A DNA stretch of 64,000 bases from Hypoxylon rubiginosum (Eukaryota; Ascomycota; Sordariomycetes; Xylariales; Hypoxylaceae). Shown piece by piece: positions 11,761 to 23,900 of the stretch (position 1 is its first letter; each line of letters begins with the position of its first letter). The position numbers and the translations under genes were made by a program. The notes under the pieces are model-generated. The model searched no databases. It was not told where the DNA came from and saw only the letters and a program-made list of their open reading frames with translations. The DNA is taken from positions 496,001 through 560,000 of the forward strand of contig CADCXA010000030.1 of the NCBI GenBank assembly GCA_902806565.1. Direction: 5' to 3'.

Positions 11761-12675
11761 GGAGGGGGGAGGTTGTCTTGAGACCAGGTATTGTCTATCA
11801 CGCAAGCTAATTAGCTCCGATGTAGTTAAACCGACCTTCGGAATATGGCGCAATGAAGATCAATGTTCAGATGTCGCGACAACACCGCCGTACCGGTATA
11901 GGAGGATTAGATCGGGTAATCTAACCCTTATAGGTAGGCCGGTAGGTTCCATTCGGCACTCACAACCGGGGCTAGATCCCCGCATCTAGTTCCATCTCCA
12001 ATGTCGGCGGTCCCAGCTATTCGACAGTTATACGTTAAGTGAGCTCGCCAATGGACCATTGGTTCGCCGTTGTCCGTATCTTAAAATAGAAACAATTCAC
12101 GTGTTCATCGTCATTCCTTAGACCTCTAGTAGGCAATAGGTTTCAGTCTTCATGGAGATTCCATGTACCCTACAGCTAGTTGATATAACCAGATCTACAC
12201 GGGTTATCACGACATCTATTCGAGGACAATATAATAGCTGCGAATGAATTCATACAAGCAATGAGCGAATATAGAGTTCGCGAAACCCTTTTCCTTACGT
12301 TCAATGACATGTATTAGTTCTCCGCGAATGCCTAGAGTTCGTGACCTGCAAAGCCTCAAAGTTCAAACCCCTGGACCCTAGAAGTCTAGGGATATCGAAG
12401 TGACTGGCTTTCATTATTACCAAATTAGAGCTCGCTGAGCAACTGAAATGTTCTTTTAGGAAGTGAGATGAAAGTCTTGAGCTGTTCAGGACATTTCGTG
12501 GCACATATGTTACATCGTAGGATTGCTGTCAGCCGTTCACTGTCGTCATCCTAATTCATTTCCACCTTGTTTCAGCCACTCCTTTACTATTTAGTTCCGC
12601 TGTACAATTACCTAGCTCTTGAACAATTCGAAGAATGCATGCTCTCCGCTCTTTTCTCCGTCCTCTTGCGCTCTC
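11761..12675. other. divergent intergenic region, no gene seen
   Basis: It separates the minus-strand asparaginase gene from the plus-strand secreted-protein gene and so holds both promoters. No open frame with coding character was found. Confidence 0.5.
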
Positions 12676-13965
12676 ATGTCTTTCATAATGTTGCGGCCCC
12701 GTATCCTCCTAGTGTCCCTCCTTGCTAGTTTGGCGCTCGCGGATGGAGAAGCAGCTCTCCCTGACTGGGCCAAGCAGCGACGACAGACCGGGGGCGGAGA
12801 CAACACGCAGCCCGTCGGCACGAACCCGATCTCGAAATTCGAGACGGAGTACCTGGGCCAGCAAGACGCGAACAACAGCTGCAGCCACCGGGACCTGGGC
12901 TTCACGGGCGAGCTGCAGGGCAGGTGGTACGCGATCTTCGGCGACACCCTGTGGTGCAGCCCCGGCGTCACAGACCCCGGCAGCGACCCGGCCGGCTTCC
13001 ACGGCCTCGTCCGGGACGCGATCTCGCTGATGACGGACGACCCCCTCGTGGTCCGGGACTTGCATCTGAACGACGACAGCCCGGTCCGCCACCAGCTGCA
13101 GTTCGTCCCGTTCGACGCCGACTGGGACGAGAAGAACACGTTCGGGTTCGGCGGCACGAGTCTCGTCGAGACTTCCGGCGGAGCCGGTGCCGTCTACTAT
13201 CTGGTTGTAAGTAAGCTAGCTTCTAAGATACTCCGTTCATTTAGGTAGGCCAGACACTTAAACATGACAGAATCAGGACGACAACACTCTAAGAGGCGCC
13301 GGTGTTGCCAAGGTCGAGCTCGTGAACGGGGAGCCGACAGTCACCAAAAGGTACGGCAGCAACGGGTATTGGTGGCCGGCGCCGAGCACCCCTCGGTACG
13401 GCGACGTCGCCACTTTCCGCGACCCGCACTCCGACTACATATACGTCTGGGGCGGCGCGCCGACTTCCATAACGGACTTCACCGGAGCTCAGTACGTGTA
13501 CCTAGCGCGCGTCAACGCCACCGACGCCTACGACCTGGGCAAGTACGAGTACTGGTGGGGGCAAGGGGACGGCTGGAAGCTGGGCCAGCCGCACACGGTG
13601 TTCGGGCCGACGACCGCTACCGTGTGGTTGACGGGCCAGGGGCAGTTTGTGTGGAGCGACTTCTTTAGCTGCTATATCTTTGTGCATTTGAGTGAGTACC
13701 TCCTAACCAGACAGGCAATATTCTGCGCCCTTGACTAATCGAGAGTGAAGGTCCTGGTGGAAGCGATGTTTTACTGCGGACCGCGACGGCACTTGAGGGC
13801 CCGTGGACCCCGGACGTCAAGGTGTTTACGGCAACGCCTATTGACGGTGGCTTGACTTATGCTGGAGTCGCGCACCCGTATCTCGATACTACAGGAAAGA
13901 CACTGACGATATCGTATACGAATAACAATCATATTCAAGTTATCCGGGTTACGTTTTCTACGTAG
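12676..13965 (+). CDS. secreted protein, DUF4185-like beta-propeller candidate
   Basis: Three exons: 12676-13206, 13271-13691 and 13751-13965 (388 aa). Residues 1-23 form a clear signal peptide (basic start, then LLVSLLASLALADG). The mature protein is rich in Trp, Gly and Asp, with repeated short motifs such as FGDTLWCSP, YIYVWGG and GLTYAGVAHPYLD. These resemble the blades of DUF4185 or other glycoside-hydrolase-like propellers. N-glycosylation-type sites (NNS, NAT) and paired cysteines fit secretion. Third positions are strongly G/C. ATG 12676 was taken as the first in frame; a second ATG at 12688 would also leave the signal intact. Enzymatic activity cannot be claimed. Confidence 0.75.
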
Positions 13966-14223
13966 GCCGGAGGGAATTCGTATCGATTAGACACATTTAT
14001 GTAGTTCCAGGAAAAGGGGCCATATGGCCCTATAATATTCGTGTATATTTATTCGGTGAATCCATGAGTCGATACATAATTCTGCTATCTAAACTTATAT
14101 ACCTACAAAAGCAGATCGCTCGGCTAAGTCAACACAATTCATCAAACGCAAGATAACCAACGACCGACAAATCGCACCGCACCATGTTGTGCCGACGTGT
14201 ACACATGAGGCGACACATTTCCC

Positions 14224-16374
14224 CTACAGTTTATCATCATAGAACCTCCACTCCGACTTAAAGTCCTTCTTGAGCTCCTTGTCCAGGACCAGCGCCCGTA
14301 GCATCTCAATCGGCATAACATTAGCGCGCAGAACGCGATCGTGGAACTCCTTCTCCCGCAGCTTCCCGTACCCGCGGCCGACGGCCTCCTCCCGCAGCCG
14401 CGTCAGCTGCAGCGCGCCGAGCATGTAGCCGGCCTGGTACAGGGGCGAGTACTCGCCGCCGAGGCTGCGGCGGACCTCGCCCTCGGCGGTCGCGCGCTCG
14501 TGGCCGACCCTGTCGACCAGCAGGTCGACGCACTGGCGGGCGTCGAGCTGGCCGAGGTGGAAGCGCACGGAGAAGAGGATGCGGGCGCAGCGGTGCATGC
14601 GCCAGAACAGCGAGCCGACCTTGTCTTCCGCGGACACGAAGAAGTCGCCGCGCCCCCAGAGCACCACCTCCCAGTACAGCGCCCACCCCTCGACGAAGAA
14701 GGGCGTGTCGAAGAGCGCGCGCCGGTAGTGGTGGTGCCGCTCCCCCATGAAGATCTGCAGGTGGTGGCCCGGTATCATCTCGTGGAACGCCGTCGCCCGC
14801 CCGAAGTGCCGGTTGTTGCCGCGCAGCGACATGAGCTTGGCCTCGTGCGGCATGTCCCGCGTCGGGTACGACATCTGCATGGTGGGGCCGCCCAGGAAGA
14901 ACGGGGACACCTTCTGTCGCTCCGCCTCGATCATGGTCATCCGGATAGCCTCCTCGGCGACGCGGGGTACGGTCACAAGATCGTGTTTCTTGACGTATGC
15001 GGCCCCCTCGTTAATGAGCCCTCGAATGAAAGCCGGGTACGATCCTGGTGGTTCATAGAGGTTCTTGACGTGCTCGAGGGCGACGCGCCACTTGGTGCCG
15101 AAGCCAAGTTTCTGCGATGCCTTGATCATTTCCGCCTCACACCACGCATACTCCTTCTCCGCTATTTTCAGGAGCTCCTCGGGTGTATATGGTATCATCT
15201 CAGCCTCGAGGTCGCTAAGCAGGCCATCTCGACCTATGGGCTCTCCAACGATAGTCTCTTCGTCGCCGGGCTTCACCCCTACTAAGACCTCTCTTAGGAA
15301 CTCTACAGTGCTACCAAGTGCGGCATCGAGGCGCTTATATGGCTCAGTGACCCACCAGTCGAATAGGGGGTCGTAATCCTTGTAGAAATTGTACGTTTCC
15401 GTAATCTTCTCGCGAAGAACAGCCACCCTGCGCGCAGCGCGGTAGCCAGTCGCTTTCGAATACTTGTTAGCGTCGTGTTCGACGCGCTCCCTTGCCTGAA
15501 AAACTAACTTCTCCGTTGCAGTAAGGCTGTTAGCGAGCTCCTTGGGGTCAATCGGCTCGACCCGACGACGCTGCTCACACCACGCTATAATAGGCGCGGC
15601 GAAGGGTTCCACAAATGCGGCGAACTTGGCGTCTCGCGCCCGGTCAAGCTCAAGTGTACGTTGTGCGCGCCGTATGTAGTTCCGCAGGAGCAGGTGGTCT
15701 GCTCTATCGTCCTGAGAAGTGTAAGAGTCGAAAGGCTGCTTCTCGAGGTCCGCTAGTTCGTCCCGGTAGAATACCTCAAGGCGGGCATTGCGCGATACTG
15801 AGCCTTCGATATCGTAGTAGGCTGTCAGATCTCGTAAGTCGTTCCATACGCGTACGATGCGATCTTGGATCGACTCAGAGGGTGGCTCTGCCGAAGGTAC
15901 ATCAACGGCAGTCCATTCCTCGTCGCCATCTTCGTGCTCTATCAGTTCGATCTCCCGCATGAGATCGTCTGTAGTAGCAGTTGATTCCAAAGGCGACAGA
16001 TAATGAGATACCACATCACTTTCTTCGTCATGGCCCCCCTGGACGACCTCACGGATCAGTTCGTACATCTTCTTCGGATCCTTGTTATGCCCAGGATCCC
16101 AACCCGCATTGGCTAGCCTAATCTTCATCTCGGCCGAGAGTGAGCGCTTCATCATGAGCAAGACGGTAAGGCGGTCTCTCCGCCAGCGCAGACGCGCTGG
16201 TGCGTCGTCGCCGCCAATAGGCTCTATCACATTGGCCGTGACATAGGGGAGTAAGCGCCTTGCCCTCAAAGCTTCCACCAGCTCGGCATTCCACTGGGGC
16301 CAGTCCGCCGGCACCGTAAGCTTATGCCTCTGCTGCTGCGGGGCCACGGCGGCTCTGTCGTTGGTCGAAGCCAT
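14224..16374 (-). CDS. DUF885 family metallopeptidase-like protein
   Basis: One exon, 716 aa from the ATG at 16374; the frame upstream opens only with GTG. A zinc-binding HEMIPGH motif (HExxxGH) is near residue 530, the hallmark of DUF885 (COG4805) proteins, which are distant relatives of gluzincin peptidases. A further conserved block with GWALYWE and a C-terminal LGALQLTRLREEA stretch are typical. No signal peptide is seen, so it is probably cytosolic. The second half is very GC-rich. Family members are annotated as uncharacterised or dipeptidyl-peptidase-like, so a peptidase role is inferred. It is tail-to-tail with the secreted-protein gene. Confidence 0.88.
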   Translation of the reverse strand: MASTNDRAAVAPQQQRHKLTVPADWPQWNAELVEALRARRLLPYVTANVIEPIGGDDAPARLRWRRDRLTVLLMMKRSLSAEMKIRLANAGWDPGHNKDPKKMYELIREVVQGGHDEESDVVSHYLSPLESTATTDDLMREIELIEHEDGDEEWTAVDVPSAEPPSESIQDRIVRVWNDLRDLTAYYDIEGSVSRNARLEVFYRDELADLEKQPFDSYTSQDDRADHLLLRNYIRRAQRTLELDRARDAKFAAFVEPFAAPIIAWCEQRRRVEPIDPKELANSLTATEKLVFQARERVEHDANKYSKATGYRAARRVAVLREKITETYNFYKDYDPLFDWWVTEPYKRLDAALGSTVEFLREVLVGVKPGDEETIVGEPIGRDGLLSDLEAEMIPYTPEELLKIAEKEYAWCEAEMIKASQKLGFGTKWRVALEHVKNLYEPPGSYPAFIRGLINEGAAYVKKHDLVTVPRVAEEAIRMTMIEAERQKVSPFFLGGPTMQMSYPTRDMPHEAKLMSLRGNNRHFGRATAFHEMIPGHHLQIFMGERHHHYRRALFDTPFFVEGWALYWEVVLWGRGDFFVSAEDKVGSLFWRMHRCARILFSVRFHLGQLDARQCVDLLVDRVGHERATAEGEVRRSLGGEYSPLYQAGYMLGALQLTRLREEAVGRGYGKLREKEFHDRVLRANVMPIEMLRALVLDKELKKDFKSEWRFYDDKL

Positions 16375-17283
16375 CTTTGTCACGCAAATATTGTTGGGTG
16401 TTCACTGTTTCTTTAGCATCTTTTCATCCATCATATCATAGCGCTTGCTAGGTAGAGGAAACGAACACGCGCGACAAAGTAACTTCGCTGCAAGACGAAA
16501 TCAGTCTTGAAACCAACTGTTCCAGTACATGGAGGATGAGAAAGATCTGTACCTAAGATACGGGCGACGCTCGGCGGGGTTGGGTGTAACCTGCCGGTTG
16601 ATTTCCGGTTGATAAGGTATCAGCATTCTCCCGATATTACCTTCAATGACGTATGCCTAGCGTACCCATGTATATATCGTGATGCCGTACATGCGATACA
16701 TTATACGGTTACGAAAAATAATTCAAACTACAGAGAAATTGATGAGATGAGTAAACCCTAAGAGAATAAATTATATATGTATGTGAAATACGCAGCCATG
16801 TATATGCTGCATCGTCAAGATATTCAATACTCAGAAATATAGGTTGCAAGTGGTGAGATAAGCCAAAAAGGGGTCCAGCCGGAAAGTGGGTTTGCCGAGG
16901 GGTCTTTCGGTTCAGCCCCTTTCAGTGAGCCTCGAGTCGCAACATAAGTTTAAAGGTTCAACACAAATTAACCAAGAAACAGCCCCTGCTTCATTTTGAT
17001 TTGGCATCATTCTATGGGTGAAGCTTAGCGAAGGTTTACTTATAATAGATAACCCACGATTGGCCTACCTACCTAAACATAGGTAGTCTAGGGACTACAG
17101 ATGTCTAGTGAACTCGGGGGGTGATTGAGTGTTTCAAAGAGTTAACAATTGCTCTTTAGGTGAGTGAAGGTATACTTGCGCGGGTTGAACACACCCACGC
17201 AAGTAGTGGCCAGCGCTTAAAAGAGACCTCCAATATCAAACCCATCAAGTGTGACTTTGAAATGACCAATTCCAGCAAATAAA
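16375..17283. other. intergenic spacer with an imperfect inverted repeat
   Basis: No coding frame. At 16867-16886 and 16904-16922 two ~19-base arms are imperfectly complementary around a short loop. They read roughly AAAGGGG...GAAAG against CTTTC...CCCCTTT and could form a hairpin or be the relic of a small inverted-repeat element. Confidence 0.4.
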
Positions 17284-19006
17284 TCATCCCTCATAGGCGC
17301 CTTTGTGCATCTCTTCTGGAACAGAAGAATCCTGGTCTATCTGTTCGTGGCGGACAGGCACTGCCAACTCATCACCAAACTGTTTTTCTATCTCTTCCAG
17401 ACTCAACTGGGCAGTCTCCGGGAAGTAGAAATAGATGATTGGTACGAAAACGGCGCTCCAACAGATGATTAGCAAGAAATATTTCCAACCCACAGCAGCA
17501 AACCCGAGTGGGGCCGTCTGGAGCAGAATGATGGTAGCTGTCGATGCATTGATTCAGTCAGATCTCGAGATGTTCTAGGTTGATCGTGGCGGTACTTACC
17601 CGCGAATTGTCCAAATAAAGACCACCCCATCCCGATTGACCGTATTTCGGTCGGGAATATTTCTGATATATACGTATACATAGTTGTATCGCAGAACGTC
17701 CCCTGAAAGGTGAGGTAGAGGAACATAAAAACAACGCCCATCGCGTTTCCGGCTTTATTGTCGGTGCCAGCAAAACAGGCAATCATAGCCGCCAGGCAAG
17801 ACGTCACGATTGTAATCCCGATGAAGCCAGTCATGAACATCCATCGCCGGGAGTTCACCTTGTCATGCAGCCAGGCTCCGCCTGGGTTGTATATGACGCC
17901 CGCTGTTGTCAACCAAAGGGCTGATAGGAGGAGGGGCATCGAACCTGTCTGGCCGAGGCCTTGGTACAGGATGACGGCATAGTTATTCTGGGTCGCGATG
18001 GGGTCGTAAGCATCGTCATGAAAAGAGTCCCGCAGGTTACAGGTTAAGAGCTAAACTCACGATAATGAGCGGACCACCAAATTCGGCACCCCATTGAGTG
18101 AGAAAGCCGATGATCATGCGCTTACGATAACTCTTCTTCAAGAATATCGCTTTCCACGGACTTCCGCCCCAAAGAGCCAGTTTCTCGTGATCAAGCTTGA
18201 TTTGCTCCTGGATCTGACTGAATTCTTCCTTTGCTACGACGTCGCCCGGATCGTCAGGGGACTGGCGTAGCCTTCGGATAATGACCCAAGCTTCGTCATT
18301 ACGATTCTTGGACATCAACCACCGCGGCGAGAAAGGCAAGAAGGGAGAGCCCAACAACAGAACCAACGGAGGTACGACCTGGAAGGCCAGGGGAAACCGC
18401 CAACTAAAGCTGTGGTTTGGGGCGAAATAGACGCCGTAGCCGATCCATGCCGAAAGCATGTACCCAAAGACAAGGAAGATCGCGTGGTGTCCCACAAGCC
18501 AGCCACGAGACAGCGGGCTAGAAATTTCCGACAGGTACATGGGTGTCATGGTCACCATAATACCAATGCACAACCCCATAATGAAACGGCCCGCCTGGAA
18601 CATGGCAAGTGTGGCGGCTCCGCCCTGAAGCGCGCCTCCAAGAATCCCTAAAAGACAGCCAGCTTGTAGATTGCGAATACGTCCGTAGAGGTCTCCCGAT
18701 ACCGTCAGAACGAGGCAGGCAACTGCTGCACCGGCACTGAGGAGTCCATTGGCGGTTGCAATCACGGGTGTCGTGACATTTTCGTATCCCGGCTGTCCCG
18801 TCTGCGGAAGATTGAAGAAGTCATACCACCCAGGCTGCCCTATGGTGCTGCCAATGACAGAGGCCCCATAGCCGTATGTCTTTCAGAGAGTCAATAATGA
18901 GTGGCGGAGAAGCACATTTGATAAGGTGACTTGCCAGTGAGCCGAGCGCAGCGAACACAATCACCCGACGATTGTAAGGGCTAGTTTGTGCTCCAGGCCC
19001 AGCCAT
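17284..19006 (-). CDS. MFS sugar/hexose transporter
   Basis: Four exons: 19006-18935, 18879-18061, 17987-17600 and 17537-17284 (510 aa). The first intron (18934-18880) uses a GC donor, CTG|GCAAGT...AAAG; only this keeps frame into the family's conserved T-Y-G-Y-G-A. Sugar-transporter motifs present are GDLYGRIRN (loop 2-3, G-R type), GRFIMGLCIG, SEISSPLSRGWLVG, FLPFSPRWLM (PESPRxL position), TYISEIFPTEIRS and YFYFPETAQLSLEEIE (PETKG position). Twelve membrane helices are expected at this length. It is a plasma-membrane sugar porter; specificity is not deducible. The start at 19006 gives M-A-G-P-G-A, since the frame upstream has only TTG. Confidence 0.9.
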
Positions 19007-20226
19007 TGCGTCTTGTTTCCGCAATACTGTAAGACGTGAAGGGTTCGTCGACAGCCAACTGACTAAAGAGTAGAGGCTTTCTTATGGTAAGGAGGCACGG
19101 TTCTAGTATGCTAGCAATCTATCCCAATGCAACAACTGGTGGGCTAGACTGAGGGTTGGTGTCTGCGAGGGGGTTTTTGGAGAAGATTATGGGAACTGCT
19201 TGGTTGACATGCTTCCAAAGTTGGTGTTAATTACATGCCTCCGACATGTCGAATGCAATGCAGTCCATGACTGCCTGCAGTCGGTGAGACGCTTCTCCCT
19301 ATCAGAAATCGCATTTCCCCATTTAGCACGACGATCTGTACCTCACGACTGTCACGACTGTTAGGGTGGACCATTAGACCTAGGATATGGGGTTGTAGTG
19401 AGTTATCTTACCTGCAGCTGTTGTGGGTCGATGTGACGCCAGACCAACCTTCTGCTATTTCGGCGACATTTTTAAAAGAGTACCTATTCAGGGTATAATA
19501 ATCCGATCCGAGCGTTAACCTGATTTGCTTACCTTGATCTTTACATTTCCGTATATAACATACCTGCATACCTAGGGGATAGGCGAATGAATGTACAAAA
19601 TGCCCTGGTTGGAAAGTTTCTGAACGATTTCCTGAGTGAGAGCAAATTCAATAATGTTGACGAGCATTTTGATGCTCTTGGATATGAGGAAAGCAATAGC
19701 TGATTCATCCGTGTTCTGCTTCGTATTTCGCATCTTCCCCTAAGCGAAACGATTCTAGGCATTTTTCTAGTGGTTCGAGCTCCAAAAAAAAGGGTTCAGA
19801 ATCAGTCATTTATTCTCGACAGTGGCTGCCCATTCGAACCAAGCATCCTTTCAAGTGCTGATTCGGCAACGTAAAATAATCCGAGCGTACCAGTTACCTA
19901 GCTAAGTATTCTAATACTGTGAGGCTCCAAGTACCTATGCATATGTTGCCGAAACAGCACTTGAGAGGATAAGGTTGATATGTAGGGATAGAGATGGAGT
20001 CCTCAAACTTTCACAAGAACTTTCCTTGAGTCTTTCTTTCCACCACCTCTATACTAGGTAAGAGAGACTCTTTCTAAGCGTTTTCATATTTTGTACAAAT
20101 CCTTCCCTTCTCGCCCTTTTTCTCACTCCTATACGCCACTTAAGGCCTATAAAGCACCCATATCCAAAGAAAGATTTCCTAAGCGGGATGGGGCGCGCAC
20201 CCCTGTTTTTCTCACTGGCAGACTGG
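19007..20226. other. intergenic region upstream of the sugar transporter
   Basis: Promoter side of the transporter gene and left flank of the inverted-repeat element. No coding frame was recognised. Confidence 0.5.
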
Positions 20227-20573
20227 TACGGAACGCGCTACCAAAAGTCTTTTCCATAGGAGAATAGCCCCTGTCAGCTGGAAAACAGCCCCACCAGCTG
20301 CTTAACACCTGGCAGAAATGGGTGCGCTATAATTACAGGGGAGCTAGTGGATAGGATACGCTATAAATATTTAGTGGGCAAGGGTGCTATAATAATTTTC
20401 TTATAAGGAGCTTAATGGGTATATAACGCTATAATTATAGGGAGGTTAATGAATAGAGGCCCCTATCCCTGGCTGGCAGCTGTCAAACCAAGTGCTAGAT
20501 GGCCCAGCTGTCAGCAACTGTTTTGCAGCTGAAAAGAGCCCTATAGAAAAGACTTTTGGTAGCGCGTTCCGTA
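20227..20573. mobile_element. MITE with long terminal inverted repeats and TA borders
   Basis: The left end, from 20229, begins CGGAACGCGCTACC and the right end is its reverse complement. The arms are perfectly complementary for 26 bases and continue with one mismatch. Each end is flanked by TA (20227-20228 and 20572-20573), the target duplication of Tc1/mariner elements. The ~340-bp interior is non-coding and carries several copies of a CGCTATAA-type word and subterminal CAGCTG-rich stretches. This is the structure of a Stowaway/mariner-type MITE moved by a transposase encoded elsewhere. Confidence 0.82.
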
Positions 20574-20974
20574 TCGTCACCCAATGAATTACGCTGTTTT
20601 TCGTGTGTCCATTCGTCCACGTGGAATGAGTCATTACTCAATCACAGAAAGCCCAATAGAAAGAACATAAAATATGGGCCCTCGCACAGCCCTTAGTTGA
20701 GAAATTACGATTTCTTCGTAACTAATCACGTGACTCAACCCAGTTTTATTCAAAAACTACCTAGGTACTTCGTACACATGCTATTTTTTTCCACCTGTCA
20801 GGTACCTAGGTACATCCTGCTGAGACGAAGTGTTCCAAGTACAGAAGATCTTACAAAGGACAATGGTTTTGCTCCGTGAAAACTAATATAGCTTCAATGA
20901 TAAATAGCTCGGAGAATATAATTAAGCTGATACCTAATACCCATAGGCACCCATGGCGCACACCGTCTTAAAAT

Positions 20975-23900
20975 TTACTCTAGCCCTCTAGGTAGTTCCT
21001 TTGGTGTTGGCGTTGGCTTGTTAAGACCACAAAGCTGTAAGAACTCAGCAAACGTTGGAAGTCCATCACCAACCAATAGCCCGTCAATGGAGTGGTGGTT
21101 ATTGTGTAGCTCTTGAATAATAAGAGGGCGAATGCATTTCTGGCCCGTCTTGCTTCGAAGATGAGCCGCTAACTTGTCTGCACGACCAAACAGCATTCCG
21201 CAGCCCCAAGAACTCCCATCTTCCAATGGACCTGAGCACTTTAATTTCTTCTCTCCATGAACGCTCTCGTGGCGTACACAATCACTCCGTCGTGTAAACT
21301 TCATATCACAGACTGAACATATGAACGGCTTCTCTTCGTTATGCGTGCGGAGATGCGACCTTAGGTTGAACTGTCTTGTAAACTTCTTAGGACAAAGGGG
21401 ACAACCGTAAGATGCTTCAGACTTGGATGAACTGTTCCTTGGCTTCTCGGGCTCGGGAAATTCAGTGTCATCCAAGAAGTCAATGCCATGATAGTCGAAG
21501 AGATGCGTCTTGAGAGCACTTTCGGTTACGCATCCAAAGGTGGTCACATGGCAGCCCCTGACAATGCACATGAAAGGCCGCTCATGCCTGGATACATGAT
21601 CGTCACGCTCCCTGATAGTTTTAAACCCCTCGTGGTAGAATAAGCAATTGATCCTGGGACATTTGAACCATTTTGTGCCGTAATATTGCCGAAGCTTTTC
21701 TTTTTCAGATTGGGCTAGTTTTCCGTGCAATTCTTCGAGAATGGCTCTGTACTGCAGCATGACTCGATACAAGTCAAGTGCATCATCTTCTGAAGGCCCC
21801 TGGCCGCTTCTGCTGAGTTGCTTCTTTGACCAGCTCACTGCTTGAAGGATGTTGTCATATCGCTCAGACTTTGAGAACACCCTTAAGCTCTCTCGGATTG
21901 TCTTCGATATTGCTAGAGGTTTGGCAGTACTCGACCAATGGAGGTCAATGAACACTTCCAGAGTCTCCGTCAACGAAACAATATTTTCGGACTCGTCAAG
22001 ATCTGGAAGACCTGATTGAAGATGAATAGCCCAACATGCCGAAGTATAGTCGAAGAACGCAAGACGGCCCCCGAGAACATCTTTCTCACTCTCTTCTCTC
22101 GTTCTATTGATATCAAGCTCCGGAAATGTCAGGAAGCCTAGACTTGCGAGCGCCAAAGTTAAATGAGTCTCACTTGCGACGATGGTTTTCGATCGGATAA
22201 GATGGCTAAGATCGTTTAAGCGCCAGATTGATCAATGAGGTTTGGTTTTCACAACTTACTCTCGAGCACTACCGTGAACTAATTCAACCGTACCATTAGG
22301 CTGGACTTCAACCAGAGCCCCCAAAAGGTCCTTAGGAGAGTCCCGAAGTTGCCATGCATAGTTTACTTCTTGGTTATCAAGATTTAGGCACACGACTGCT
22401 TGAATTTCGCGCCAACTTAGCGGTCTCGGGGCACAGACAATCCAACCAAGCACCTTCCAGATGTCGTGAACCGATTCAGACTGTTCCTCAGTAATGCGTT
22501 CTAGTATACGTGAATATCTAAGGGATTAGTTAACACTTGATTGTGACGTTAAGAGGAAGCCCCTGGCTTACGCGTCATCTAGTTTTACCGGCAATTTGGA
22601 CGGCTCTAGTTCCTCAAGCAATCGTCCGCGAGATGGCTGGTTGTGTAAGTACTCAGCTAATAACTTGGCAAATAGAAACATCCCTATACCTATTAGCATC
22701 GGTTGTAAGTCTTTGGGGGTTGGTCTCCCACTTACCCTGTGCCCTCGCACTGATAATGTTCGCTATATTCCGATTTCCGTCAAGTTTACCGAATCTATCT
22801 TCTATGCGCTTATGCCAAACTTTGGCAAAGGTTCCCAGATCGCCTTTGTTGTCCGATGGCATGATCTTGATGGAAGGAACTGTGCCAAGGTCTTTCCGCG
22901 CTGACCCGTCGTCTTGGCTGACAAAAATGCATCTTATGGCCCCTATCTCATTTGAGGGGACTCCATCAACCACGGACCGGAACCAAGTTGCAATTTCTTT
23001 CCTGTTGGCTCCATTGCATTCGTCGAGCCCGTCTACAACGATGTAGGTTTTTGCACAACTATTTAATGCGGTACGGAGCAAGTCTTTAGCAGTCGCCTTA
23101 GAAGTCAGCACTACTTCGCCACTCATAGCAGACTTCTCATAGAAAGGCTGTAGTAGATGATCGTTCTGCACGAGTAACTGTGCTAGTAGTGACCTAGCAG
23201 CACTTATAAACGTGTTTTGAGCAGGGTCTCCATACTTGCAGTAGAAGAAGATAGTAGATGCTTGATCAATACCACGAGCTTCATCTACAATAACAGAGGC
23301 TAGGATAGTCTTGCCTGTGGTTCAAATCAGAGAAGAGCTTATACCTGAAGCCGGTTGCTTTAACGTACCTGCCCCCGGTATCCCGTTGATCCATAGCGAT
23401 GGTGTTTGGCATTGGGTTGGATTGAGCCACTTTTGAAACCGTGAGTCGTTAACTAGCCAGCGACCAGTATCCGCGCATATAGACCTCGTTTCCCTATACT
23501 GATTTTGTAAATCTTCCACGCCGAATGAGGATAGCCATTCCACGACCCGCAGCCGACGCCTGTCATTCTCAGCTTTGAGATGAAATTCGAAATCGCGTCT
23601 CGCAGATTCGCGTACTCGTTGAATCTCTTCAAACTGAACAATCGTAGCGTGACTTTCAATTAGATGTCTGTGGCGCTCCAAGTTTTTCTTGAGGTGGTGA
23701 ATCTTGTCTGTAAACCCCCTCCAAGTTGCTCGGAATAACTGCTTCCATACTAACGGCCGTAACGGATCAGTGAAAATAAATATATATAGGGCTATGTAGG
23801 TTCCTTACATCGTTGCTTGAAATGCTTGATCGCTTCCCTGTGGAATTCTAGGATATCCTGGAATATCATAGAGAGCACCGTTTTCATGTGCGGATTTGAG

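Noticed and set aside
12612..13157. Minus-strand frames over the secreted-protein gene
   Set aside because: GC-driven shadow frames; the plus strand has a signal peptide and consistent introns.
14341..15285. 314-codon plus-strand open frame over the DUF885 gene
   Set aside because: It is a shadow caused by the very high G/C at third positions of the gene on the other strand, which carries the HEMIPGH motif.
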